Shown here piece after piece: positions 1 through 8,852 of a DNA stretch of 64,000 nt. A program made the translations under genes and the position numbers. The notes under the pieces were generated by a model. The model made no database searches and was not told the DNA's origin. It saw only the letters and a list, made by a program, of their open reading frames with translations. This DNA is from Sphaerisporangium krabiense (GTDB lineage Bacteria; Actinomycetota; Actinomycetes; Streptosporangiales; Streptosporangiaceae): positions 982,501-1,046,500 of the forward strand of contig NZ_JACHBR010000002.1 in assembly GCF_014200435.1 (NCBI RefSeq). The letters run 5' to 3'. Position 1 is the stretch's first letter; the number at the start of each line of letters is the position of its first letter.

Positions 1-299
1 TCGGGGACGGCGACGCTGTCGAGCCGGTCGGGTTCGACCTCCTGCGGGCGCGCCGAGCGCTGCCGGCGCGCGTCGATGACGATCCTGCGCGCCACGGTCA
101 TCAGCCAGGCCCACAACAGGCCGGGTTCCCTGTTCAGCTTCCCCGCGTTCCGCCACGCGCGGAAGACGGTCTCCTGGACGACATCCTCTGCCCATTGCCG
201 GTCGCCTCCGGTCAGTCTGCGCACGTTGCGGAGGAGGGGGCCGCCGAACTCGCGATAGAGCGTCGCGACCAGCTGCTCGTCCGACTCGTCGTGCGGCAC
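1..299 (-). CDS. ECF sigma factor, SigL/SigK-like, 3' end outside the window
   Basis: The reverse strand reads as the N-terminal 99 residues of an extracytoplasmic-function sigma factor. Region 2 is clear: DEQLVATLYREFGGPLL, then GGDRQWAEDVVQETVFRAWRN and LLWAWLMTVARRIVIDARR, the core- and -10-contacting helices. The reading frame runs off the left edge, so region 4 and any following anti-sigma gene are not visible. The start is uncertain. GTG at 299 gives VPHDESDEQL, but a GGAG directly abuts it; in-frame GTGs at 336 and 342 would add 12-14 residues and also lack a spaced ribosome binding site. An ECF-type promoter lies upstream at 381-405. The family call is firm; the subgroup is an impression from sequence style. 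Confidence 0.85.
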   Translation of the reverse strand, partial: MPHDESDEQLVATLYREFGGPLLRNVRRLTGGDRQWAEDVVQETVFRAWRNAGKLNREPGLLWAWLMTVARRIVIDARRQRSARPQEVEPDRLDSVAVP

Positions 300-380
300 C
301 TCCGGTCCGGACCGGACGCTGCGATGACGCTGCACAGGCACATGGTGGCAGCGCACCACCGGTCACGTGAGCAAATCACA

Positions 381-405
381 CAACTTCCGTAAAGATTTAA
401 ATTCC
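381..405 (-). promoter_or_regulatory. Candidate ECF-type promoter of the sigma gene
   Basis: On the reverse strand GGAAT (405-401) is followed after 16 bases by GTTG (384-381), resembling the GGAAC-N16/17-GTT pattern of many actinobacterial ECF sigma factors. Transcription would begin near 375 and read into the sigma gene, which would suit autoregulation. The match is short, so this is suggestive only. Confidence 0.3.
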
Positions 406-501
406 CTCCGAAATCCATGAACCGCCCCCTGGCGTGGGCCGTACCTCCCCCTGACAAGCGCGCCCTTGGGATCCGGGACGACGGAAGGGAGAAAGCGTTC
501 G

Positions 502-1140
502 GTGAACCGGCTTCAGCTCAGGTCCATACGGCTCGTCGAGGTGCTCGCCGCGCTCGCGTTCCTGGTCATCGCCACGATCACGGTCTTCGCCATCGCCCCC
601 GGCATCGTGCCGGGCGCCGGCGGGGCCTCGGGGGAGTGGACCGGGACGGAGTCGGGCCCGCTCGGGCCCGCCGACCGGGACTTCCTGGTGAAGGTGCGCC
701 AGGCCGGCCTGTGGGAGATCCCGACCGGGCAGCAGGCGCAGGAGCGCGCGGGCAGCGAGCGGGTCAAGGAGGTCGGCCGGCACCTCGTCGCCGACCACAC
801 CAAGCTCGACGAGCAGGTGCGCGCCCTGGCCGCGCAGCTGAAGGTCCCCCTGCCGAGCACGCCCACGGCCGACCAGCAGAACTGGATGGCCGAGCTGTCC
901 ACCAAGACCGGAGAGGAGTACGACCGCACCTTCGCCGACCGGCTGCGCTTCGCCCACGGCAAGGTGTTCGCCGTCGTCGCCGCCGTGCGCGCGGGCACGA
1001 GGAACGACGACATCCGGGCGTTCGCGCAGGTCGCGGTCGACGTGGTCATGAAACACATGACGCTTCTCGAAAGCACGGGCAAGGTCGACTTCGCGTCGTT
1101 GCCCACGCCCCCGCCTCCCTCCCCTAACCCCTCCAAGTAG
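502..1140 (+). CDS. DUF4142 family protein, membrane-anchored or exported
   Basis: The 212-residue product has an N-terminal hydrophobic segment (VEVLAALAFLVIATITVFAIAPG) acting as signal anchor, then a helical ferritin-like domain typical of DUF4142. Its conserved features are an early DRDFLVKVRQAGLWEIPTGQ, a central VGRHLVADHTKLDEQV and a late DVVMKHMTLLE. The start is taken as GTG at 502, because GGAAGGGAGAAA sits at a proper distance before it; an ATG at 466 would add 12 residues without a ribosome binding site. The last residues are proline rich. DUF4142 proteins are often exported and linked to stress, but their biochemistry is unknown. The gene converges on the GMC oxidoreductase gene. 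Confidence 0.8.
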   Translation: MNRLQLRSIRLVEVLAALAFLVIATITVFAIAPGIVPGAGGASGEWTGTESGPLGPADRDFLVKVRQAGLWEIPTGQQAQERAGSERVKEVGRHLVADHTKLDEQVRALAAQLKVPLPSTPTADQQNWMAELSTKTGEEYDRTFADRLRFAHGKVFAVVAAVRAGTRNDDIRAFAQVAVDVVMKHMTLLESTGKVDFASLPTPPPPSPNPSK

Positions 1141-1220
1141 GGGACGAAGGCGTCAAGGTCATCGTCTCAGTCAGGAAAAGCCACGTACGACCGCGACCGC
1201 GCCGCGGAGACCCGGAGCCG

Positions 1221-1267
1221 GCGGCCGATCGGCGGGGGATCCACCTCCCACTCGACCGATCGGCCGC
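1221..1267. terminator. Bidirectional terminator hairpin
   Basis: GCGGCCGATCGG (1221-1232) and CCGATCGGCCGC (1256-1267) form a perfect 12-bp stem around a 23-base loop. It lies between two convergent genes that end at 1140 and 1283. There is no U-tract, which is usual in high-GC actinomycetes. Confidence 0.65.
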
Positions 1268-1282
1268 CTCGGGGTTTCCGCC

Positions 1283-3649
1283 TCACCCCGGTCCGTAGAC
1301 GTCCCAGAGCTGGCCGACGAAGAACCTCCCGAACCGCGCCAGCGCGGTGAGGCCGTGCGGCCCCTCGGTGGAGAAGCTCTTCAGCGTCGCGGCGAGTTCC
1401 ATGGGCTGGATGTGCAGCGTCCCCGCGCCGACCACCACCGCCTTCTCGTCCTCGCCCTCCGGGACGTGACCCTCCAGCAGACGCGTGTAGAGGGTCGATG
1501 TGTCGAGCCACAGCCGTGTGGCGGGCCCGTGATGAACGTCCTTGTACCCGGCGAGCGTGCGGCGCCTGTCCTCGCCGTCGGTGAACCACAGCCGGTAGCG
1601 CATCTCGCGGTGGTCGGGCCGCTCGCCCGGCGCGAACAGGTTGAACCAGCCCCGCTCCACCGGGCGCCGCCCGCCGAGGAAGTCCGCCTCGACCCAGCCC
1701 TCGGCCCGCGCCGGATGCGCCGGCAGGGCCAGGAAGCGGTCCACGTCGTCGACCTCGATGGTGAGCTCGAACGACACCCGGTCCCCGTGCGACCTGCCGT
1801 TGACCTCACGGGACCGCGGGTCCGACACCCCGACGGAGACGAACCCCGCCATCTCCTCACTGAAGGACAGCGACGTGGGCTCGGGGGCGGGCTCGCCCGC
1901 CGTGACCGGCCTCCGCGCCTCCTGCGGCGGGCTCGCCGCCGCGCTTCCGTTCATCACGCTCATCAGAGCCCGGCCTCCTCCATGCCGGCGTCCGGCCGGC
2001 CGTCGTTCCAGGATGCGGGTGCACATGCGGTCGGCGAGCGCCGCTATCGTCAGCGAGGGGTTGGCCCCCACCGGACCCGGCAGGGCGGCCCCGTCGGCGA
2101 CGTACAGCCCGGGATGGCCGAACATCTCGCCGTGCGCGTCACACGCGCCCTCGCCGGCGTGACGTCCCATCGGCACGCCGCCGAGCGGGTGGACCGTGAT
2201 GATGCGCTTGCCGAGCCAGGCGGGCATGTCGGAGTGCTCGGCGCCGAGCACGTCCGACACCCGGCGCATCGTCGCGCGCAGCCGGTCGAAGTGCTCCTCG
2301 CTGCCCTCCGAGCTCCACTGGACGTCCAGCTTGCCGTCGCGCAGCCGCAGCCGCCCGTCCGGGACGTCCCTGCCCATGCCGAGCAGCGGCAGCGAGCTGC
2401 CCGACAGCTCGCCCCGGCCGATCAGGTCGGCGATCTCGGCCGACATGTTGGTGTCGCGGGTCAGCAGCGCGCGCAGCCGGTCGGCCAGGAAACGCGCCGC
2501 CCGCTTCACCTCGCTGCGGACGTCGGCCCCCTCGACCAGCCAGTCGATGAACGCGGGGTACCCGCCGTCCTGGATGTAGGCGCCGCGGCCGACGTCGCGC
2601 GGGCCGTCCAGCTCGTCGGCCAGGCGGATCGCGCTCGTGATCACCGGGCCGCGGCTCGCGGTGATCGTGCGGGTCCTGCTGCGGTCCTTGGCCCGCAGCA
2701 GGAACGTGAGCAGGTCGCCGTTGCCGGAGAACCGGGTGCCGAGCGCGTCGCTCAGCCCGGGCAGGTTCGGGCGGCTGCGCAGGAGCAGCAGCGTCGTGCC
2801 GTAGGTGCCCGCGGCGAGCACCAGCCGGTCGCAGCGGATGGTCCGCCGCCCCGAGCCCGGGTGGTGGCGCACGTAGTCGACCTCGTACCCGCCGTCCGGG
2901 TGCGGCCTGACCTCCTTGGCCTCGCGCAGCGTGCGCAGGTCGGCGCCGTGGTGGCGCGCCGCGGAGAGGTAGGTGTGGTCCAGGCTGTTCTTGGAGCCGT
3001 CGTTGCAGCCGAAGTCGCACTCGCCGCACAGGCGGCAGGTGCGGCGCGGCACCCCGTGCAGGTTGCCGTACGCGGGGTCGGAGATGGGCACGCCGATGCC
3101 CGGCTCGGCGCCGGGGAAGGGGGCGAAGTTGATCGCCAGCGGCGGCAGCCGCCAGTCCAGCCCCAGCTCGGCCGCCGCGTCCTGCATGGCCCGGGTCTTC
3201 GGCGTGTCCGAGTACACCGGGTGGTCCAGCGGGTACGGCGTGACGCCGACCATCTTCTCGACCGCGTCGTAGTGCGGGTCCAGCTCGGCCCGGGTGACCG
3301 GCCACGTCTCGTACCCGCCCGTCGGCAGCGGCTCCTCGTGGACGAACCAGCGCTCGTCCTTGCGGAGCATGACGTTGGCGTAGATCAGCGAGCCGCCCCC
3401 GAGCCCGCTGCTCACCACCGAGTCACAGCCGCTGAAGCTCCACACGTCGAACATGCCGTAGTGGCCCTCGGCCGGATCCCAGAACGCCTTGCTCATCTCG
3501 GCGGGGCTGCGCGGGAACATGCCCGGCGCGTAGGCACGGCCCCGTTCCAGCACCACCACCGACAGCCCCGCCGAGGCCAGGCGATACGCCGCGACCGAGC
3601 CCCCGAATCCGGACCCGACGACGACGGCATCGACATGCTCTGTGCTCAT
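1283..3649 (-). CDS. GMC oxidoreductase, cholesterol-oxidase-like, with C-terminal extension
   Basis: A 788-residue flavoenzyme. Residues 8-37 hold the FAD dinucleotide motif VVVGSGFGGSVAAYRL...VVVLERG, and SGLGGGSLIYANV follows. A conserved cysteine cluster CRLCGECDFGC lies near residue 210. The GMC C-terminal motif HPLGGVPMG...GLYVADGAALPGPVGANPS is near residues 500-545. Beyond about residue 590 comes a second domain of roughly 200 residues, rich in beta-strand patterns and ending in FVGQLWDVYGPG. This layout is that of cholesterol-oxidase-like GMC proteins. The substrate is inferred to be a sterol or similar hydrophobic alcohol and is not proven. It is transcribed after the hydrolase at 3714-4814 across a 64-bp gap, and its ribosome binding site is inside a hairpin (3650-3670). 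Confidence 0.88.
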   Translation of the reverse strand: MSTEHVDAVVVGSGFGGSVAAYRLASAGLSVVVLERGRAYAPGMFPRSPAEMSKAFWDPAEGHYGMFDVWSFSGCDSVVSSGLGGGSLIYANVMLRKDERWFVHEEPLPTGGYETWPVTRAELDPHYDAVEKMVGVTPYPLDHPVYSDTPKTRAMQDAAAELGLDWRLPPLAINFAPFPGAEPGIGVPISDPAYGNLHGVPRRTCRLCGECDFGCNDGSKNSLDHTYLSAARHHGADLRTLREAKEVRPHPDGGYEVDYVRHHPGSGRRTIRCDRLVLAAGTYGTTLLLLRSRPNLPGLSDALGTRFSGNGDLLTFLLRAKDRSRTRTITASRGPVITSAIRLADELDGPRDVGRGAYIQDGGYPAFIDWLVEGADVRSEVKRAARFLADRLRALLTRDTNMSAEIADLIGRGELSGSSLPLLGMGRDVPDGRLRLRDGKLDVQWSSEGSEEHFDRLRATMRRVSDVLGAEHSDMPAWLGKRIITVHPLGGVPMGRHAGEGACDAHGEMFGHPGLYVADGAALPGPVGANPSLTIAALADRMCTRILERRPAGRRHGGGRALMSVMNGSAAASPPQEARRPVTAGEPAPEPTSLSFSEEMAGFVSVGVSDPRSREVNGRSHGDRVSFELTIEVDDVDRFLALPAHPARAEGWVEADFLGGRRPVERGWFNLFAPGERPDHREMRYRLWFTDGEDRRRTLAGYKDVHHGPATRLWLDTSTLYTRLLEGHVPEGEDEKAVVVGAGTLHIQPMELAATLKSFSTEGPHGLTALARFGRFFVGQLWDVYGPG

Positions 3650-3670
3650 CGCGCGAACTCCGTTCGCGCG
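3650..3670 (-). promoter_or_regulatory. Hairpin occluding the ribosome binding site of the GMC oxidoreductase
   Basis: The reverse strand reads CGCGCGAAC-GGA-GTTCGCGCG immediately followed by the ATG at 3649. The 9-bp stem is perfect. The GGAG ribosome binding site lies in the triloop and first base of the 3' arm, eight bases before the start codon. Such a structure would hide the site unless melted, for example by ribosomes translating the upstream hydrolase or by a bound factor. The structure is seen directly; the regulatory role is inferred. Confidence 0.6.
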
Positions 3671-3713
3671 GTGTTCGGGCGCGATTCATGGGTCTTCATG
3701 GCGTTCATCGCGA

Positions 3714-4814
3714 TCACCCGGCGTGGCGCTTGAGGAAGTCGAGGATGCGCGGGAACACGTCGACGTGGGCGTTCTTGCCGATCAGGGGGTCGATGTGCCC
3801 GTAGCCGGGGACGATTTGGAGCTCGTGCAGGCCGGGGGCCCGCTTGGAGAGGATCCTGTGGCAGACGATGTTGCTGTCGGCGAACACGTCGTTGTGGTCG
3901 CCGGTCATGAACAGCACCGGCGTCTCGACCTGCCCCGCCTCCGCCAGGTAGTCCTCCGGGAGGCGGTCGTGTAAGGGGTTGCCGGGGTCGCACTTGACCG
4001 CGCGCCCGGCCATCGCCATCTTGCGCATGTGCCGGTAGTAGTTGACGTCGGCCGCGCCGTTGAGGTCGGCGAGGCGCTCGTGGACATGGGTCCGCGGCGC
4101 GAGGTTCGCGTGCCGGTACATCGCCGGCCGGCCACTTCCCCACATGAAGCTCTGCATGTGGCAGGCCGGCTCCCGGCACTCCGGATGGAAGAACGAGACG
4201 AGCCGCGAGAGCATGCGGCGGCGCGTGAACGGCGGGGCCTCGCTGAACCGGGGGTCCAGGTACGAGACTCCGAGACCGTACTCCAGCAGCGCGGGCCCGA
4301 GGAGCAGTTTGACGCGGGACCAGGCCGGCACCCGCGGGGTCAGGCCCACGCTGTTGGCGACCATGCTCGTGACGCCGTCGAGCGCGCCGCCGAACAGGCT
4401 CATCTGGAAGGAGACCGACCCCAGGCAGTGCGCGATGACGTGGATCCGCCGTGCCCCAACGTGACGGCGGAGCTCGGTCATGGCGGCCGGGTGGTCGAAG
4501 GCGGCGATGTCGTCGAGCGACTGCCGCCGGGTCTCCATGTTGTAGGGAAACCTGTTGCTCATCCGGAAGTCGAGCGTCCAGACGTCGCCGAAGCCGCTGT
4601 CCAGCAGGAAGCCCACCAGGTTGCGGTGCTCCGGCATGATGAACATGTCGCTGGACGAGGTCAGGCCGTGGATGAGAAGGACGACGTCGTCGGACTCCGC
4701 CCCGTGGAATCGCGTCAACGTCAGGCCGAGCTCGTCCTCGGTCGAGAAGGGGTGGACCGAGACCTCGGCACCCGTCACGCCTTCCAGCGTGTACCGCGGG
4801 ATGCGATGCTCCAT
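3714..4814 (-). CDS. Alpha/beta-fold hydrolase, partner of the GMC oxidoreductase
   Basis: This 366-residue lipase/esterase-like protein has an oxyanion segment VVLLIHGLTSSSDMF (about residues 44-58), a nucleophile region IHVIAHCLGSVSF around residue 130, and a late acid/base pair in MTGDHNDVFADSN and PGYGHIDPLIGKNA. The nucleophile elbow reads H-C-L-G-S, so Cys stands where Ser is usual (GxSxG); this substitution is unusual and may mean a Cys nucleophile or altered chemistry. A GGAGG precedes the ATG. From general knowledge, related bacterial enzymes can occur fused to GMC oxidoreductases; here they are separate but adjacent. A shared role in processing esters of sterol-like alcohols is an inference. 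Confidence 0.82.
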   Translation of the reverse strand: MEHRIPRYTLEGVTGAEVSVHPFSTEDELGLTLTRFHGAESDDVVLLIHGLTSSSDMFIMPEHRNLVGFLLDSGFGDVWTLDFRMSNRFPYNMETRRQSLDDIAAFDHPAAMTELRRHVGARRIHVIAHCLGSVSFQMSLFGGALDGVTSMVANSVGLTPRVPAWSRVKLLLGPALLEYGLGVSYLDPRFSEAPPFTRRRMLSRLVSFFHPECREPACHMQSFMWGSGRPAMYRHANLAPRTHVHERLADLNGAADVNYYRHMRKMAMAGRAVKCDPGNPLHDRLPEDYLAEAGQVETPVLFMTGDHNDVFADSNIVCHRILSKRAPGLHELQIVPGYGHIDPLIGKNAHVDVFPRILDFLKRHAG

Positions 4815-4878
4815 CTGACCGTCCTCCTACTGGTGACCCGCTCCAACAATGCCAACGGGCGGGTGCGCGCGGCATCGT

Positions 4879-4912
4879 GGAAACCCCGTACATCGGTGCG
4901 GAAACCCCGTAC
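4879..4912. repeat. Two 13-bp direct repeats upstream of the hydrolase/GMC operon
   Basis: GGAAACCCCGTAC occurs at 4879-4891 and again at 4900-4912, identical and offset by 21 bp, two helical turns. They lie 65-100 bp upstream of the hydrolase start at 4814, where an activator would bind. The LAL regulator next door (4964-7867) is the obvious candidate partner, but that link is inferred from position only. Confidence 0.55.
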
Positions 4913-4963
4913 GTCGCCCTCAGGGGTCTCCCGTAGGTGAGACAACGGTTCCGCGCCCGTGGT

Positions 4964-7867
4964 TCACGCCCGGTTCAGCTTCGTCGCCACGCCGACGCGC
5001 GAGGTGACGCCGAGCTTGGCGAACACGCGGGACAGGTGGGTCTCGACCGTGCGGACGCTGAGGAACAACTGCTCGGCGATCTGCTGGTTGGTCAGGCCCT
5101 CGGCGACCAGGCGCGCGATCTCCGACTCGCGGGGGGACAGGCCCTGCGCGCCGCCCTGCCCCGCCGGGGCCGCGGACGACACCCGCACGCCGAGGCGGCG
5201 CTGCTCGCGGGCGGCCTGGGCCGACAACGCCTTGGCCCCGCAGTCCTGGAAGATGTCGGCGGCGTCGCGCAGGTACTCGAGGGCCCGGCGCCGCTCGCCG
5301 GCCTCGCCGTAGGCCTGCCCGGCCGTCATCAGGGCGCGCCCGGCGTCGATGCGCCGCTCGCCCGCGGTGAGCAGGCGGGCCGCCTCGCGCGCCAGCTCCG
5401 CGGCCCGCGCCGGGTCGGAGGGACGGACGGCGTGCGCCCGGGCGAGGGGGAGGAACCCCGAGAAGACCGGCAGCGCGGGCGCGGTGATGTGGGTGGCCGT
5501 CTCGGCCCAGCGGGCCGCCTCCTCCACGCGGCCCCGGGACGCCTCGGCCAGCGCGAGCAGCTCGCAGCTCGCCATGAGCGTGCCCCGGTCCAGGCGGGGG
5601 TCGTCGAACCGGCCGCACGCCTCGACGATCGCGTCGACGCCCTCGTCCAGCCGCCCGGCCGCCACCAGCGCGACGCCCCGGGCGTGCCGCGCCATGTCCA
5701 CCCACACCTCGCCGAGCCCGACCCCCGAGCGCAGGGACTCGTCCACGGCGGCGAGCGCGGCGTCGTGGTCGCCGGCCCACGCCGAGGACAGGCAGGACTG
5801 GGTGAGCGCGAAGACCAGTTGCTGGCCCGACTTCAGCAGCCGGGCGCCCTCGACGGACTCCATGGCCGTGGCCCGCGCGTCGGGCAGCCTGCCGAGCACG
5901 GTGAGCGTCCTGGCCCGGCCCGCGAGCAGGTTGGTCAGGATGTAGGTCTGCCCGGTGGAGCGGGCGACGGCGATGGCGCGCTCGAAGTGGCGCAGCGCCA
6001 CCGAGTAGCGCCCGAGGTTGGTCTCGGCCCAGCACAGCCAGGCCACCGCGTCCAGCCATTCGGCGAGATGCTCGTCCAGGGCGGTGCTGACCAGGCGGTC
6101 GGCGGCGTCGGCCGCGCGCAACGCCTCGGCCATGCGCCCGGCGGCGAAGGCGGGCATCGGGCGCAGCGCGGCCACCGCCATGGCGAGGTCGGGCTCCCAG
6201 TCGTCGCCGGAGTCGGGCATGAGATCGAGCACGGCCTGGGCGGCGCGGAAGTCGACGCGCATCATGCTCTCGGCCACCAGGCGCATGCGCAGCGGGATGG
6301 CCGCGGCGGCGCGCGGGTCGGGCATGCGGCGCAGCTCGTCCAGCAGCAGGGCGCGGGCCTCGGCGGGCCGGTCGAGCTGGCGCTCCATCAGCGCGCAGAT
6401 GCGGGCGGCCCTGGCGCGGCGGGCGTGGTCGTCGGCGGGCAGCAGGCGCAGCAGCTCACGGGCGGTGTCGCGGCCCTCGGCCAGCCGGCCGCTGACGCCT
6501 TGGGCGCGGGACAGCTCCATGAGTAGCTCCAGCCGGTCCTCCAGCGTCCCCGGTTCCTCGGGGGTCAGGTCCAGCGCCTTGCGCAGCCAGTGCGAGGCGG
6601 TGACCGGGGCGTGCGGCGCGACCGCGCGCGCCGCCTCCACCAGCGTGGCGATCGCCCGCTGGTCGCCGAAGGAGCCCGAGCGTTCGACGTGGTGCGCCTG
6701 GACGGTGGCGGGGGCGCCGAGCTCGGCCAGGTGAGAGGCCAGCCGGGCGTGCGCGGCGAGCTGCCACCCGGCCGCCGCCGACTCGTAGGCCGCACGCCGC
6801 ACCAAGGGGTGGCGGAAACGGAAGCGCCCGGCCGCGGCCGGGCGCACGATGTCTCGGGCGACCAGTTCGTTGAGGCCGTCCAGCGCGACCGCGTCGGGCA
6901 CCTGCGCCGCGATCGCCGCCAGCGCCGGCACGAACTCGTCGGCGGTCACCGCGGCGGCCTGGGCGATCAGCAGCGAGTCTCCGGACAGGTCGCTGAGCTC
7001 GGCCCGCAGCGCGGCCCGCACCGTGAGCGGCAGGTCGCCCACCTCCAGCTGGCCCATGCGGGCCAGCGCCTCCAGGTAGAAGGGGTTGCCGCCGCTGGCC
7101 TCGTACAGGGCGCGGATGCGGGTCCTGTTGACGCGGGGGCCGAGGAACTCCTCGACCTCGGCCTGGTTGAGCGGGCCGACGGTGACCTGCCGGCCGCGGG
7201 CGCCGGCGCTGAGCGCGAGCGCGGCCAGCCGGGGGGTGACCTGGGCGGGGCGGTAGGCGACCGCGACCAGCACCTTGCCGCGCGGCGGGTGGCGCACCAG
7301 GTGGTCCAGGAACTCCGCGGAGCTGTCGTCGGCCCAGTGCACGTCGTCCAGGATCAGGGCCAGCCCGGCGGGGCCGGCCAGTTCGTCGATGAGCTGGCGC
7401 AGCGCGCGGTAGAGCCGGTAGCGCACCATGCCGCTCTGGTCCTCGCCCTCGGGCGGGGCGGCGTCCTCGGCCTGGTACATCTTGGCGGCGAGGGCGGGGA
7501 ACACCGTGGCGAGCCGGTGGGCCTGGGCGGTGCTCAGCCGGCCCGCCAGGTCGTCGCGGCGGCTCTCCAGGTGGTCGTCCAGGGCGTCGATCAGCGCGCT
7601 GAAGGGCATCATCTGCTCGAATTCGGCGGCCCTGCCCCACAGCGTGGTGAGGCTACGGGCGGCGGTGAGGCCGGCGAGTTCGGTGAGCAGCCGGGACTTG
7701 CCGGCGCCCGGCTCTCCGACCACGGCGAGGAACTGGAACCCGGTGGACGTCGCGTCGACCGTCCGGCCGAACTCGCGCATCGCGTCGCGGCGGCCGACGA
7801 GCGGGGTCCCACCGGGGCGGGCCGTCTCGGTGCCCTCGCCGGATGGCAGCGTCTCAGGACCGTTCAT
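4964..7867 (-). CDS. LAL-type (large ATP-binding LuxR family) transcriptional regulator
   Basis: The 967-residue product has an N-terminal AAA/STAND ATPase: LVGRRDAMREF, Walker A GEPGAGKSRL near residue 50, and Walker B LALILDDVHWADDSSAE near residue 165. A long TPR-like helical region follows, and a C-terminal LuxR helix-turn-helix, LSPRESEIARLVAEGLTNQQIAEQLFLSVRTVETHLSRVFAKLGV. The start ATG at 7867 (MNGPETLPSGEG) is preferred over a GTG/ATG extension at 7915, because Walker A then falls at the usual position. LAL proteins are typically pathway activators triggered by ligand and ATP. The hydrolase/GMC pair directly downstream on the same strand is the likeliest target. Confidence 0.92.
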   Translation of the reverse strand: MNGPETLPSGEGTETARPGGTPLVGRRDAMREFGRTVDATSTGFQFLAVVGEPGAGKSRLLTELAGLTAARSLTTLWGRAAEFEQMMPFSALIDALDDHLESRRDDLAGRLSTAQAHRLATVFPALAAKMYQAEDAAPPEGEDQSGMVRYRLYRALRQLIDELAGPAGLALILDDVHWADDSSAEFLDHLVRHPPRGKVLVAVAYRPAQVTPRLAALALSAGARGRQVTVGPLNQAEVEEFLGPRVNRTRIRALYEASGGNPFYLEALARMGQLEVGDLPLTVRAALRAELSDLSGDSLLIAQAAAVTADEFVPALAAIAAQVPDAVALDGLNELVARDIVRPAAAGRFRFRHPLVRRAAYESAAAGWQLAAHARLASHLAELGAPATVQAHHVERSGSFGDQRAIATLVEAARAVAPHAPVTASHWLRKALDLTPEEPGTLEDRLELLMELSRAQGVSGRLAEGRDTARELLRLLPADDHARRARAARICALMERQLDRPAEARALLLDELRRMPDPRAAAAIPLRMRLVAESMMRVDFRAAQAVLDLMPDSGDDWEPDLAMAVAALRPMPAFAAGRMAEALRAADAADRLVSTALDEHLAEWLDAVAWLCWAETNLGRYSVALRHFERAIAVARSTGQTYILTNLLAGRARTLTVLGRLPDARATAMESVEGARLLKSGQQLVFALTQSCLSSAWAGDHDAALAAVDESLRSGVGLGEVWVDMARHARGVALVAAGRLDEGVDAIVEACGRFDDPRLDRGTLMASCELLALAEASRGRVEEAARWAETATHITAPALPVFSGFLPLARAHAVRPSDPARAAELAREAARLLTAGERRIDAGRALMTAGQAYGEAGERRRALEYLRDAADIFQDCGAKALSAQAAREQRRLGVRVSSAAPAGQGGAQGLSPRESEIARLVAEGLTNQQIAEQLFLSVRTVETHLSRVFAKLGVTSRVGVATKLNRA

Positions 7868-8192
7868 GTCTGTACCCCACAGCGAGACGGAACACCACGA
7901 ACAGCCGCGCCGCAATCCAATTCCGTGACGGATTTGAGGCGGTGCTCCACCGGAGTCGCGGTGTCCACGGTCGAGGGCTCGCCGTTCGCACGCCCTCGGA
8001 GCATGATTTTGTCGTAAAACGGGCTGGTGGCGGGGTGATCAGCCCGATCAGACCTTTTGTGACCAATTCACGCGGCCTGTGGCGTGATCAGTTAGTCTTA
8101 TGTGGCGGTTTCGCACACCGTGCGTTGGGCTATAGTTCCGCCTCTATGTCGTCGCTGTCCGGATGTGGACGCTCACGCTGGGCGGAGGGTGA
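7868..8192. other. Intergenic region upstream of the LAL gene
   Basis: These 325 bases hold no convincing gene. The octamer GTGATCAG occurs near 8036, 8083 and 8189, and the stretch is A/T-richer than its surroundings, as expected for the LAL promoter. No clear -35/-10 pair could be fixed. Confidence 0.35.
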
Positions 8193-8852
8193 TCAGGCGC
8201 GCCCGGCGCCGCCCAGCGAGCCGAGCCCGAGCGCGGCGATCTCGGCCCCTCTGAGCGCCGCGGCCCACATCGCCTCGGCCGACTCGTCGCGTCTCCGGCA
8301 CGCCATGGCCGCCACCTTGGCCGCGCCGACGAACGCCCCCACGGCCGCCGCGGCCTCGACGTGGTCCAGCTCGCCCTCGTAGGCGCGCTCGACGGCCTCG
8401 ACCAGCTCCATCTGGACGTCGAAGAGCAGGTGCAGGGCCCGGGCCTGCAGCGCGGGGACGGACATGATCAGCCGGTTGCGGGCCGGCAGCAGCCTCATGG
8501 CGAGCCGCGCGTCCTCCAGGGCGTCGTTATCCTCCTCGTCCTGCGGGCCGCGCGGGCCGCGGAAGATCGCTTCGGCGACGCGGCGCAGCAGGTCGACCAC
8601 GGGCTCGCCGGGCGCGCGGTCCGCGATGATCGCGAGCGCGCGGTCGCTCCGCGCCCGGGTGTCGAAGAAGATCACGTCTTCCTTGCTCGCGAAGTAGCTG
8701 AAGAACGTGCGCGTCGAGACCTCGGCGGCGGCGGCGATCTCGGCCACCGTCGTCTCCTCGAAGCCCTTGCGCTCGAAGAGCCGCACCGCCGTCTCCACCA
8801 GCGTGTGACGCGTGCGCAGCTTCTTGCGCTCTCTCAGCCCTGGACCGTTCAT
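8193..8852 (-). CDS. TetR family transcriptional regulator
   Basis: The 219-residue protein has a TetR DNA-binding domain at residues 10-60 (RERKKLRTRHTLVETAVRLFERKGFEETTVAEIAAAAEVSTRTFFSYFASKEDVIF). Its helical ligand-binding C-terminal half is too variable to assign. It is divergent from the cytochrome P450/ferredoxin genes across 120 bp, the usual arrangement for a local repressor. The shared region is A/T-rich and holds a TGCATGCA palindrome at 8866-8873, a weak operator candidate. The ATG at 8852 starts MNGPGLRERKK. Control of the P450 pair is inferred from position. Confidence 0.9.
   Translation of the reverse strand: MNGPGLRERKKLRTRHTLVETAVRLFERKGFEETTVAEIAAAAEVSTRTFFSYFASKEDVIFFDTRARSDRALAIIADRAPGEPVVDLLRRVAEAIFRGPRGPQDEEDNDALEDARLAMRLLPARNRLIMSVPALQARALHLLFDVQMELVEAVERAYEGELDHVEAAAAVGAFVGAAKVAAMACRRRDESAEAMWAAALRGAEIAALGLGSLGGAGRA

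Noticed and set aside
1355-3733. 792-codon open frame on the + strand opposite the GMC oxidoreductase
   Set aside because: Long antisense frames are normal in GC-saturated DNA. The translation is Arg/His/Val/Ala-rich with no motif, while the reverse frame has full GMC motifs.
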